Source of the DNA: Variovorax paradoxus
GTDB taxonomy: Bacteria; Pseudomonadota; Gammaproteobacteria; Burkholderiales; Burkholderiaceae_C
Assembly: GCF_018614955.1 (NCBI RefSeq)
Contig: NZ_JAGGNV010000043.1
Location: 1 to 64,000 of the forward strand
Direction: 5' to 3'
Length of the DNA stretch: 64,000 nucleotides
Shown here: positions 34,329 through 41,875 of the stretch, piece after piece
How the letters are laid out: every line of letters begins with the position of its first letter
How positions within the stretch are numbered: the stretch's first letter is position 1
Notes under the pieces: model-generated
Databases searched by the model: none
Told to the model about the DNA's origin: nothing
Seen by the model: only the letters and a program-made list of their open reading frames with translations
Position numbers and translations under genes: made by a program

Positions 34329-35329
34329 GGCTGCGTCTTGTCGGCCGGCGGCTGCCAGAGGCCCGCATGCCGGAGCATGCCGAGCGTGCGCGCAAGCACG
34401 TCGCGCCGGTAGGCCGCCACGTCGCGGCCGTCGTAGTCGTAGAAGCCGCTGCCGGTCTTCAGGCCGAGGCGGCCTTCGGCCACCATGCGATCGACGATGG
34501 CCGGCGCGGCGTAGCGCCCCTTGTCGATCGAGGCCGACATCTCGCGGCTCGCATGGTGCAGGATGTCGCAGCCGCCGAAGTCGATGAACTCCACCACGCC
34601 GAGCGCCGCGAAGCGCAGGCCCAGGCCGTAGCGCGTGGCCTTGTCGATCTCCTCGGCGGTGGCGGCGCCCTCCTCGATCATCCGCGCCGCCTCGTTCATC
34701 ACCAGCGCCTGCAGCCGCGGCACGATGTAGCCGGGCGAGGCGCCGCAGACCACGGGGAGCTTGCCGATCTGCTCCATCAATTGCTTGGTGCGTTCCAGCA
34801 CGGCCGCATCGGTGCCCGAGTGGCAGCTCAGTTCCACCACTGGGATCACGTACGCCGGGTTGAGCCAGTGCATGTTGAGAAAGCGCTCGGGCTTCTTCAC
34901 CAGCGCGGCGAGCTGGGTCACGAGGATGCTGCTGGTGGTGGAAGTCAGGATGGCGTCGTCGCGGCAATGCCGGTTGAGCTGCTCGAAGGCCTCGCGCTTG
35001 GCTTCCAGCGTCTCGGGCACGCCCTCGAAGACCAGCTCGGCCCGGGCCAGCGCGCGCGGCGCATCGGCGGCCGGCACGAGTTCGACGCGGTCGGCAATCG
35101 CGCTCACCTGCGCCGCCTCGACGACGCCGAGTTGCGCGAGGCCTGAGAGGCTGGCCTCGATCTCGGCCCGCGCTTCGGCGCGAAGCTGCTGCCAGGCCTC
35201 GTCGCTGCGCGGACGCAGATCGATCAATGCGATGCGATGGCCCGCGTAGGCAAAGGCGATCGCGATGCCGCGGCCCATCCGCCCCGCACCGACGGCGGCG
35301 AAGCGCGGCGCCGGCGTCTCATTCGCCAT
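34325..35329 (-). CDS. 3-hydroxyacyl-CoA dehydrogenase family protein
   Basis: A 334-residue NAD-dependent dehydrogenase. N-terminal Rossmann motif GAGRMGRGIAIAFAYAGH, then LVFEGVPETLEAKREAF, TSTTSSILVTQLA and the catalytic stretch ERFLNMHWLNPAYVIPVVEL, where His-x-x-Asn-Pro is the family signature. The C-terminal domain contains SPGYIVPRLQALVMNEA and GLGLRFAALGVVEFIDFGG. Oxidises a 3-hydroxyacyl-CoA or a related beta-hydroxy acid such as gulonate; the exact substrate is unknown. Overlaps the upstream dehydrogenase gene by 11 bp. Confidence 0.92.
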   Translation of the reverse strand: MANETPAPRFAAVGAGRMGRGIAIAFAYAGHRIALIDLRPRSDEAWQQLRAEARAEIEASLSGLAQLGVVEAAQVSAIADRVELVPAADAPRALARAELVFEGVPETLEAKREAFEQLNRHCRDDAILTSTTSSILVTQLAALVKKPERFLNMHWLNPAYVIPVVELSCHSGTDAAVLERTKQLMEQIGKLPVVCGASPGYIVPRLQALVMNEAARMIEEGAATAEEIDKATRYGLGLRFAALGVVEFIDFGGCDILHHASREMSASIDKGRYAAPAIVDRMVAEGRLGLKTGSGFYDYDGRDVAAYRRDVLARTLGMLRHAGLWQPPADKTQP

Positions 35330-36392
35330 CGTGCAGCCTCCTCTTCAGCTCGGCCTTGTCGAGCCCGGCCAGGCCCAGTCGCTCGAAGGTGCGCGGCCCC
35401 TGGCGCAGATCGCGGCCGAGGAAGCCGCCGACGATGGCCAGCAGGCCGTGCGCGATCGGCGCATCGACGCCCGCGTAGCGCGCCGCGGAGGCGAGAAAGG
35501 CCAGGCCCAGTTCGGTGTCTTCGGTGATGTAGCGATGGGCGTAGAGGTCGATGTTCTCGCGCCAGTCGCCCGACTTGACCAGCTGCTTGTGGGCGTCGCC
35601 GTACATCCACCGGTCGTTGTTGTAGTGGTCGGCCAGCGGATAGTGCGGCGCGCCCTGCCCGAAGGCCTCGCGCACCGCGATGCGCTCCTGGTCGAGCCGG
35701 TCGGTCACGTCGCGCACCGCGCGCTGCGTTCCTTCGTTGTGGATGTCCCAGCGCTCGAAGTGCTGCAGCGGCGCGGCGTTCATCACCATCAGCGGTGGGT
35801 GGATCACCGGCCCGGCGTTCATCAGCGCGCCCGACAGCGCGTCGCCGCAGCCATGCACGCTCGGATAGGCCTGGCGGATCACCTCCAGTGCCTCTGCCTC
35901 CTTGCGCGCCGGGTAGACGCCGGTCGGCAGGCGGATCGCGCGGATGGTGACATTGACTTCGCGCTCGCCATGCTTGCGCGCCAGGTAGGGCAGCGTGCCG
36001 GTCTCGGCCCAGGCCACGTCGGCGCGGCTGCCGGCCTCCTTGACGACGCGCGCCATCACGAAGCTGCCGAAGGTGCCGGGCGGGAGGAACACCACCTGGC
36101 CGTCCACCAGGTGCGGCGCCATTGCGCGGGCGATGTCGTCCTGCGCGCTGGCCGGCGTCGGGATCACGACCAGCGCCGCACCGCGCAGGGCCTCGCCAAT
36201 GTCGGCGGTCGCCAGCGCGATCGGCACCTCGCGCGCGCCGCGCACGTCCTTCAGCGTGATGGCGCCGGCCTGCCGCACGGCGGCGAGCGCATCGGCGTCG
36301 CGCCGCCAGAGCCGCACTTCATGGCCGGCTTCGGACAGGTCGGCAGCGGCGGCATAGCAGCCGTGGCCGCCGCCCAGGATCGCAATTTTCAT
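35319..36392 (-). CDS. NAD/NADP octopine/nopaline dehydrogenase family protein
   Basis: A 357-residue protein: N-terminal Rossmann motif MKIAILGGGHGCYAAAADLSEAGHEVRLWRR, then VVIPTPASAQDDIARAMAPHL, and a C-terminal octopine-dehydrogenase-type domain with MNAGPVIHPPLMVMNAAPL, where the conserved Asn and His of the family are visible. Members form or cleave opine-type or 2-hydroxyacid compounds, but bacterial homologues are mostly uncharacterised. The start at 36392 fits the family; an in-frame GTG at 36416 is an alternative and neither has a good ribosome site. First gene of the operon, with promoter and operator B2 just upstream. Confidence 0.84.
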   Translation of the reverse strand: MKIAILGGGHGCYAAAADLSEAGHEVRLWRRDADALAAVRQAGAITLKDVRGAREVPIALATADIGEALRGAALVVIPTPASAQDDIARAMAPHLVDGQVVFLPPGTFGSFVMARVVKEAGSRADVAWAETGTLPYLARKHGEREVNVTIRAIRLPTGVYPARKEAEALEVIRQAYPSVHGCGDALSGALMNAGPVIHPPLMVMNAAPLQHFERWDIHNEGTQRAVRDVTDRLDQERIAVREAFGQGAPHYPLADHYNNDRWMYGDAHKQLVKSGDWRENIDLYAHRYITEDTELGLAFLASAARYAGVDAPIAHGLLAIVGGFLGRDLRQGPRTFERLGLAGLDKAELKRRLHDGE

Positions 36393-36451
36393 GGTCGAGA
36401 AGAAGTTGTGGGCCACGGGCCGCCGATCCGCAAATCAACGGGCTCACAGAT

Positions 36452-36480
36452 ACATTACTTTTCAACCATTCAATTGTCAA
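36452..36480 (-). promoter_or_regulatory. Predicted promoter of the four-gene dehydrogenase operon
   Basis: On the minus strand a perfect -35 hexamer TTGACA (36475-36480) is followed after 17 bases by TAATGT (36452-36457). The -35 box lies within operator B2, and the site overlaps the last codons of gph, showing how tightly the operon abuts the older chromosome. Confidence 0.5.
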
Positions 36481-36481
36481 C
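36467..36481 (-). promoter_or_regulatory. Operator candidate B2 upstream of the four-gene dehydrogenase operon
   Basis: GTTGACAATTGAATG on the minus strand, 14 of 15 identical to the site at 32100-32114. It covers the -35 hexamer of the operon promoter and the stop codon of gph. The second MarR protein (32181-32666) is the likely binder, linking this operon with iorA. Confidence 0.5.
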
Positions 36482-37208
36482 TATCAAGAACCCGACCCAG
36501 CTCCGCCATCGAATCGACGAAGCCGTCGGCATCCACGCCGCGCACCGGCTCGCCGTGGTTGTAGCCGTAGCTCACCAGCACCACGGGGCAGCCCGCCGCC
36601 CGCGCCGCGCGCGCGTCGTTGCTCGAATCGCCCACCATCAGGGTGCGCGCCGGCGCGCTGCCCAGCGCCGCGCAGGTCTTCAGCAGCGGCAGCGGATCGG
36701 GCTTCTTGCGCTCGAAGGCATCGCCACCGAAGACCACGTCGAAGTAGCCCTCGAGTCCCTTGGCGGCCAGCAGCGGACGCGCGAAGGCGGTCGGCTTGTT
36801 GGTCAGGCAGGCCAGACGGATGCCGCGCGCACGCAGCGCTGCCAGCCCGTCGACGACACCCGGGTAAACCTCCGCATGCCGGCCGTTGATGGCCAGATAG
36901 TGGTGCTGGTAACGGCGCCATGCCTGGTCGTACAGGGCGTTGTCGACTTCCCGGCCTTCGCGCGCGTGGCGCAGCACCGAATGGATCAGGTGTTCCGAGC
37001 CCTTGCCGATCAGAGGCGCGACGGCCTCCGCCGTGACCTCGCGCAGTTCGAGCCCGTGAAGCATGTAGTTCAACGCGACGACGAAGTCGCCGAGAGTGTC
37101 GACCATGGTGCCGTCGAGGTCGACGATCGCGGCGTCGAAGTCGGAAAGGTGCAAGCGAATGGTGTTCAAAGCGCGCGGTGGGAAGCCCGGAATCGCCTTG
37201 ATTCTCAC
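36477..37208 (-). CDS. gph: Phosphoglycolate phosphatase (HAD family)
   Basis: A HAD hydrolase of 243 residues that removes 2-phosphoglycolate. Motif I is IVDLDGTMVDT (nucleophile Asp), motif II region LACLTNKPTAFARPLLAAKGL, motif III RKKPDPLPLL and motif IV MVGDSSNDARAARAAG. The reading frame begins at a GTG (37208); a TTG giving LNTIRLHLSDFDAAIVDLDG is a possible shorter start and matches the usual N-terminal length better. In many betaproteobacteria gph lies directly upstream of trpE; here about 30 kb of catabolic genes separate them. Confidence 0.9.
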   Translation of the reverse strand: MRIKAIPGFPPRALNTIRLHLSDFDAAIVDLDGTMVDTLGDFVVALNYMLHGLELREVTAEAVAPLIGKGSEHLIHSVLRHAREGREVDNALYDQAWRRYQHHYLAINGRHAEVYPGVVDGLAALRARGIRLACLTNKPTAFARPLLAAKGLEGYFDVVFGGDAFERKKPDPLPLLKTCAALGSAPARTLMVGDSSNDARAARAAGCPVVLVSYGYNHGEPVRGVDADGFVDSMAELGRVLDS

Positions 37209-37630
37209 GCGTCGCGATCAGGGCTCGCAGCGGCAGGGGCAAGCGCTAGGCCTCGGCCAGCTCCGGGGCTGGTTCGAGCCGGCGGCTCGAAGGCGCAGGG
37301 ACCGCGGTGAAAAACCTTCCAGCGCGCGGCATGTGCGAGCGTCGTTCGCTGCGCGCGGAGCAATACCTCGTGGCTGCGCGCAATCTTGCGCCAGTTGCCC
37401 CCAGCGCCAGCGACGGGTCATAGGGGATCGTGGACGGCATGATCTGGCGGGTGTTGGTTTTCGCGACAAGACAGCGCCGCGCGAACGCGCTAGCGGAAAG
37501 TCTGGGCCTCGCACCTGGTGATGGCGCTGACCGATCGACGACCAAAGAATGACCAACCAACGACCCTCTCGCCCTAGGAGGGGCAATGGGCGCCCGATCG
37601 ACCAGGTTTTCGCCGCCTCTGCGGCGACCC
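37209..37630 (-). other. 422-bp stretch without a confident gene
   Basis: Between gph and the response regulator. It contains an inverted repeat CGCCGC-CTCT-GCGGCG (37611-37626) just beyond the response-regulator stop, but without a T-tract on that strand. On the minus strand a short open frame from 37440 begins MPSTIPYDPSLALG and then becomes low in complexity and unlike protein; another frame nearby reads NWRKIARSHEVLLRAQ. This could be a decayed gene, but I cannot identify a parent. No tRNA or other RNA gene is apparent. Confidence 0.35.
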
Positions 37631-38305
37631 TCAGGCTTCGGTCAGCGACTGCGCCGCCACCACCGCCTCGGTGCGGTTGCGCACGTTGAGCGCGCGGAAG
37701 ATCGCCGCCAGGTGGATCTTGACCGTGCCCTCGCTGATGCCGAGCGCGCGCCCGATCAGCTTGTTGGGCTTGCCCTGCGACAGCAGCTGCAGCACCTCGA
37801 CCTGGCGCTCGGTGAGCACGTTGCGCAGATGTTCGAGCGTCTGCGCCGCCGCGGCGGCCGACGCGCGCTGCGCGGCATCTCCCGCCGCCACGCCGGCCAC
37901 GATGCCGGGCGGCACGGCCGCGAGCATCATCGGCGGCACGTAGACGCCGCCGGCGAGCACCAGCCGCACGGCCGACAGCATGACCTCGGGCGAGTAGGCC
38001 TTCGGGATGAAGCCCAGCACGCCGCGCTCGAGCGCGCTGCGCATGATGGCGGGGTCTTCGTAGCCCGAGAGCACGATGACCGGCACGGCCGGGTGGCGGC
38101 GCCGGATCTCGTCCACGTGGGCCTGGCCGTCGGCGCCGGGCATGTTCAGGTCGATCACGGCCAGGTCGATGTCGTCGGAGGCGCCGGCGAGCAGCTCGTC
38201 GACGCTCATCGCCAGAACGAACTCGATGCCGGGCTCGATTTCCGACAGTTTGGCCTTGACCGCCTCGATGACGAGCCGGTGGTCGTCGGCGATCAGGATT
38301 TTCAT
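37631..38305 (-). CDS. LuxR/NarL-type response regulator
   Basis: A 224-residue two-domain regulator. Receiver domain: MKILIADDHRLVIEAVKAKL, phosphoacceptor Asp52 in VIDLNMPG, VIVLSGYEDP and the conserved Lys in GFIPKAYSPE. The C-terminal LuxR helix-turn-helix is LTERQVEVLQLLSQGKPNKLIGRALGISEGTVKIHLAAIFRALNVRNRTEA. The linker is Ala-rich. No sensor kinase gene adjoins it, so it is an orphan here. It is divergent from the type VI secretion genes at 38540 and could regulate them, but that is only a positional guess. Confidence 0.94.
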   Translation of the reverse strand: MKILIADDHRLVIEAVKAKLSEIEPGIEFVLAMSVDELLAGASDDIDLAVIDLNMPGADGQAHVDEIRRRHPAVPVIVLSGYEDPAIMRSALERGVLGFIPKAYSPEVMLSAVRLVLAGGVYVPPMMLAAVPPGIVAGVAAGDAAQRASAAAAAQTLEHLRNVLTERQVEVLQLLSQGKPNKLIGRALGISEGTVKIHLAAIFRALNVRNRTEAVVAAQSLTEA

Positions 38306-38539
38306 GGCGGCCCCAACATAAGTGAACTCAACGAGTACGAAAGATAACGGCGATCGCGGCACGCAGCAAGGCTCGCCGGCTCCACGAACGACATAGTCCC
38401 CAAGCGATATGGCGGGCCCTGAGGGGCGTTGAAAGAATGAATCCCACATCCAACGAAAAACAGGGACATCGGCATGTGCCATCGATGCAGGCGCAAACCC
38501 AAGGCTCCCGCCATCACCGAAGAATAGCGCGAGCGTTTC

Positions 38540-39865
38540 ATGGCTCGCTTGTTCGACTGTTTCTGCGCCCTGTTCTCCTTTGGCCTCGAACTCGACGCGG
38601 CGATCGCCGGCGGGCGTATGGCCCTTTCGCCCGACGCGGTGCAGCGCCGCGCCCTGGACCTGCTCGAGGAGGGCCGCGTTGCAGCCGGGGCCGCGGGCAT
38701 CCCGGCCCAGCGCATCGAATCGGCATCCTTCGCCATGGTCGCCTGGCTCGACGAGATCGTCGCACACAACCCCGGCTTCGGCTCCGGCGTGACGCCGCTG
38801 CAGGTGCAGCTCTTCAATTCCAACAACGCGCACAGCGAGTTCTTCCACCATCTGTCGGCGCTGCAGGCGGACGACGGCGAGGTGCGCGAGATCTACTGGC
38901 ATGCGCTGGTCCACGGCTTCAAGGGCCAGTACTACTTCGAGAACGGCGACAGCGGCGAGCTCGGCAAGCTCAAGGAGCTGCATGGACAGCAACTGCCGGT
39001 GCAGCCGCTTACGCCGGACACCCTGGCCGCAGACCGCATCACGCCACAACCCTACAGCGTGCCCGACCCGCCGGGTCCACGCATCCCGGAGCGGCGCGAG
39101 CGGGCGCTGCTGCGCGCCACCGGCGCACTCGCGCTGCTGATTCCGCTCTTGTACCTGCTGGGCTCGATGCTGAACGGCCCGCGCGAAGCGCCGCCCACGC
39201 TGGCCGAGCGCGTCGAGCAGCAGCTCCAGAACTACGCCTGCGCGGACCTCGCCGCCACGGTGGGCGACGGCGGCGCGACGCACGTGAGCGGCTTCGTCTC
39301 GCTCGCGGAAGACAGGGCGCGCGTGGAGCGCGAGGTGCGCGCCATGCCGGGCGTGAGCGCGGCGAGCTTCCAGCTCCAGTTGCGCGTATGGCCGCACTGC
39401 GAGGTCGTCGCCGTCCTCAAGCCCTACCAGGCGCGCAATCGCGACAAGCGGCACGGGCTGAAGGTCGCGGCCCTCAGTGCGCAGAACGGCCGGCTGCGCG
39501 AAGGCGACCTCGTGCTGATGCAGGCCACGAACGCCGACTACGACGGCTATCTCTGGATCGACTACTTCACGGCCGACGGCGCCGTGATGCATCTCAACGC
39601 GGGCCGCGGCCAGGCCCGCCTGCGCGCCGGCGAAAGCATCGAGCTGGGCCGCGACATCCCGTCGAGCTGGCTCGTGAGTCCGCCCTTCGGCACGGTGCTG
39701 GTCACGGCCCTGTCCTCGCCCACGCCTTTCAACGGAGCCGCCGACAGGCCGCCCTTCGAACTCGCCTCGGCCTATCTGCAACGGCTGCGCGAATCGCTGG
39801 CCGCCAACGAAGCGGGCGCGCGGCCGATCGCCGACTTCGTCTTCCTCGAAACCGTCTCGCGCTGA
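38540..39865 (+). CDS. tssL: Type VI secretion protein TssL (DotU) with C-terminal extra domains
   Basis: A 441-residue protein. Residues 1-170 are the cytoplasmic DotU/IcmH domain (LFDCFCALFSFGLELDAAIAGG, AWLDEIVAHN, FNSNNAHSEFFHHLSAL, GFKGQYYFEN). A single transmembrane helix, ATGALALLIPLLYLLGSML, lies near 193-211, and the periplasmic part includes a BON-like stretch (VSGFVSLAEDRARVEREVRAMPGVSAA) and a DUF4384-like domain from about 315 (LREGDLVLMQATNADYDGYLWIDYF, GRGQARLRAGESIEL). TssL with TssM and TssJ forms the membrane complex of the apparatus. The large extension in place of a peptidoglycan-binding OmpA domain is notable. About 230 bases upstream hold no gene, and the promoter must lie there. 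Confidence 0.88.
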   Translation: MARLFDCFCALFSFGLELDAAIAGGRMALSPDAVQRRALDLLEEGRVAAGAAGIPAQRIESASFAMVAWLDEIVAHNPGFGSGVTPLQVQLFNSNNAHSEFFHHLSALQADDGEVREIYWHALVHGFKGQYYFENGDSGELGKLKELHGQQLPVQPLTPDTLAADRITPQPYSVPDPPGPRIPERRERALLRATGALALLIPLLYLLGSMLNGPREAPPTLAERVEQQLQNYACADLAATVGDGGATHVSGFVSLAEDRARVEREVRAMPGVSAASFQLQLRVWPHCEVVAVLKPYQARNRDKRHGLKVAALSAQNGRLREGDLVLMQATNADYDGYLWIDYFTADGAVMHLNAGRGQARLRAGESIELGRDIPSSWLVSPPFGTVLVTALSSPTPFNGAADRPPFELASAYLQRLRESLAANEAGARPIADFVFLETVSR

Positions 39866-39885
39866 GCAGCGTCTTCGACCCTTCC

Positions 39886-40974
39886 ATGAATGCCCTGCAC
39901 CCGTTGCCCACCTACTACTGGCCACTGCTCGCGCTGTGCCTGCTGGGGCTTCTCGCCTTCTGGTGGTTCATGCTGGGCTCGCGCTATGTCGCGCGGCGGC
40001 GGCTGCTGCGGCGGCGCATCGAAGTCCTCGGGCCGCCATCGACGGCTCCGGAGCAGGCGGCGCTCGCCGCCATGCGGCAGGCGATCGTGCAGGCGCGCGA
40101 ACTGCTTCTTCGCTCGCCGGCGCAGCGCGCGGTGCGCAATCCGCTCTACGACCAGCCCTGGTTCCTGTTCATCGGCGACGAGTCGGCCGAACTGCCCGGG
40201 CTGCTGGCCGCCGCCCGCCGCGCCTCCCCGCCGCTGCTGCAATTGGAGCCCGACGCCGGCGGCGATGGCTTCTGGCGCTGGCACTTCCTGCGCTCGATGA
40301 TCGCGATCGAAACCAGCCCGGCCGCGGTGCGCGAGCCGGCCTCGCGGCACGAGCGAAGCCTTTGGTACCAAGCCCTGCTGGCGCTCGCCAATCAACGGGA
40401 GCGCCTGCCGCTCAACGGCATCGTGGTTTGCGTGAGCGCCGCGAGCCTGCTTGGCGACGCCCAGGCGCTGGCTGCCGATGCGACGCGCCTGCGGCAGCGG
40501 GTCGACGAAGCGGCCGAGCATCTGCGGCTGCAGCTGCCCGTCTACCTGGTCGTGACTGGCCTGGAGCGGATCGGCGGCTACGAGGTGTTCCGTGGCGCAT
40601 TGCCGCCCGGGGCGTTGGCCCAGGCGCTGGGGCATCGACTGCCGGCCAATGCGACGGGTTTCCGGCTCGATGAACTGTTCAGCCCGATGAAGCTCCGGCT
40701 GCACGCCTTGCGCATGGGCCTGCTGCGCAGCCAGCCGGAGCCGGCGCGACGGCTGACCATTCACAGCTTCGTGGAGCACCTGCGCGCATTGCAGCCCGGC
40801 CTGCGTACGCTGGCGGAACACATGTTCGACAACGGCCTCGGCCGCACGCTCGCACCGGCGCACTGGCGCGGCCTCTATCTCACGGCCGCACCTTCCCTCG
40901 GCGAGGACGACGCTTTCGTCGCCGATCTGTTCCAGCGCTTCCTGCCCAGCGACCAGCCGCTGGCGCGTCCGTAG
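39886..40974 (+). CDS. Short TssM-like (IcmF N-terminal) protein
   Basis: A 362-residue protein with two hydrophobic parts near the N-terminus (YYWPLLALCLLGLLAFWWFML) and a cytoplasmic region resembling the N-terminal nucleotide-binding domain of TssM/IcmF (LYDQPWFLFIGDESAELPGLL, ALANQRERLPLNGIVVCVSAASLLGD, LPVYLVVTGLERIGGYEVF). Full TssM is about 1100-1300 residues, so at least two thirds is missing. The Walker A position, normally GxxGxGKT, reads IGDESAELPG, so nucleotide binding is unlikely. No frameshifted continuation follows: the stop is 8 bases from the tssJ stop on the other strand. Either a specialised partner protein or a relic; a complete tssM would have to lie outside. Confidence 0.78.
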   Translation: MNALHPLPTYYWPLLALCLLGLLAFWWFMLGSRYVARRRLLRRRIEVLGPPSTAPEQAALAAMRQAIVQARELLLRSPAQRAVRNPLYDQPWFLFIGDESAELPGLLAAARRASPPLLQLEPDAGGDGFWRWHFLRSMIAIETSPAAVREPASRHERSLWYQALLALANQRERLPLNGIVVCVSAASLLGDAQALAADATRLRQRVDEAAEHLRLQLPVYLVVTGLERIGGYEVFRGALPPGALAQALGHRLPANATGFRLDELFSPMKLRLHALRMGLLRSQPEPARRLTIHSFVEHLRALQPGLRTLAEHMFDNGLGRTLAPAHWRGLYLTAAPSLGEDDAFVADLFQRFLPSDQPLARP

Positions 40975-40982
40975 CGATGCGG

Positions 40983-41540
40983 CTACTTCTTCGGCGCCGG
41001 CGGCAGCGGTGCCGGCTCGATGCGGATCTGGATCTGGCGCGCACCGAAGCTCACGCCGACCAGCAGCGGCTTGCCCGGCTCGATAGCGCGCACCTCGCGC
41101 CAGCGCGCGCGGTCGAGGTCGCGGTAGGCCGCCATCACGCCGATCGCCTTGATGTCGGCCGCCAGCGTCATCTCGAGCTTCATGCTGTCGCCGGGCCGCA
41201 GCAGCAGTTCTTCGCGCTGGGCCATCTCGGCGCCGAGCGTGGCCTGGTCTTTCTCGAACAGCGAGAAGAAATCGGCGGCCTCGAAGGCGCCGCTGGTCTT
41301 GAGCGCATAGACGCGCACCGTGAGCGGCGAGGCCCGGCCGCGCGCATCGGGATTGGCATCGGCGCCGGCCGCCAGCGTCATCGATATCGGCGTGACCACC
41401 GGCTTCGGCGGCGGCGGCGGGCTCGAACAACCGGCGGCGAACCCAAACGCCAGCAGCATGCCCAGGCCCGCCAGCACGCGCCGAAGCCCCGCATCCTGAA
41501 GACGTCCATAGGGCGAACGGCGTGTACCAGGGTCTCTCAT
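40983..41540 (-). CDS. tssJ: Type VI secretion lipoprotein TssJ
   Basis: A 185-residue outer-membrane lipoprotein. Signal peptide with twin positive stretch and hydrophobic core VLAGLGMLLAFGFAAGC; the lipobox FAAGC puts the lipidated Cys near residue 38, followed by a Pro-rich linker. The mature domain matches TssJ: VRVYALKTSGAFEAADFFSLFEKDQATLG, QREELLLRPGDSMKLEMTLAADIKAIGVMAAYRDLDRARWRE. The start at 41540 has AAGGA upstream. It contacts the periplasmic part of TssM. Convergent with the TssM-like gene; its promoter region abuts the MITE-like element. Confidence 0.9.
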   Translation of the reverse strand: MRDPGTRRSPYGRLQDAGLRRVLAGLGMLLAFGFAAGCSSPPPPPKPVVTPISMTLAAGADANPDARGRASPLTVRVYALKTSGAFEAADFFSLFEKDQATLGAEMAQREELLLRPGDSMKLEMTLAADIKAIGVMAAYRDLDRARWREVRAIEPGKPLLVGVSFGARQIQIRIEPAPLPPAPKK

Positions 41541-41592
41541 GCTATTTCCTTCGTTGCATTGACCGGCCAGGGAGCATCTTTGATTATCCATA

Positions 41593-41854
41593 GGGTCTGC
41601 TGACATATGAATCACCCCCGCGTGAGGCCCCACAGAGGGCCCAATCTAGGCGCCAAGCGGAACTGGGTTGCACACCCAGTGAGCATTGGCAACGACGAGT
41701 GGGCCCTCTGTGGGGCCTCACCCGGAGGGCCGGGGCGACAAGGGGCGCATGGCGTCGTTGCGGTCCTTGCCCGGGGAATCCGGGCTGCGGCCCGCGCCTA
41801 GCCCTGCACCCCTTGCCGCCCCGGCGCGGGGGTGATTCATATGTCAGCAGACCC
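41593..41854. mobile_element. MITE-like element with perfect 30-bp terminal inverted repeats
   Basis: The 30 bases at 41593-41622, beginning GGGTCTGCTGACATATGAAT, are repeated as a perfect inverted copy at 41825-41854. A second perfect 21-bp inverted repeat pairs 41622-41642 (starting GTGAGGCCCCACAGAGG) with 41701-41721. A third, imperfect pair lies inside the right half (about 41730-41748 against 41805-41823), and GCCCGG-GGAAT-CCGGGC forms a small hairpin. The 262-bp unit has no convincing coding sequence. Both sides carry CAT next to the ends (CAT-A before, CAT-T after), a possible 3-bp target duplication. It sits between the divergent tssJ and tssA and fills most of their promoter region. 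Transposase family cannot be assigned. Confidence 0.75.
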
Positions 41855-41875
41855 CATTGAACTCGAACAGGCAAC

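Noticed and set aside
37246..37560. A 104-codon minus-strand ORF beside gph
   Set aside because: Only about 14 residues look like a normal protein start; the rest is low-complexity, and no domain is recognised. Kept as a note on the gap instead of a gene.
38437..39885. An upstream extension of the TssM-like frame
   Set aside because: It is the third frame of tssL with Arg/Ala-rich composition; the membrane helix and family similarity begin at 39886.
38306..39925. A 5' extension of the response-regulator frame on the minus strand
   Set aside because: It lies antisense to tssL and has shadow-type composition; the receiver domain begins with MKILIADDH at 38305.
41607..41801. A 64-codon ORF inside the MITE-like element
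   Set aside because: It simply reads through the inverted repeats, has no ribosome site, and is not protein-like.
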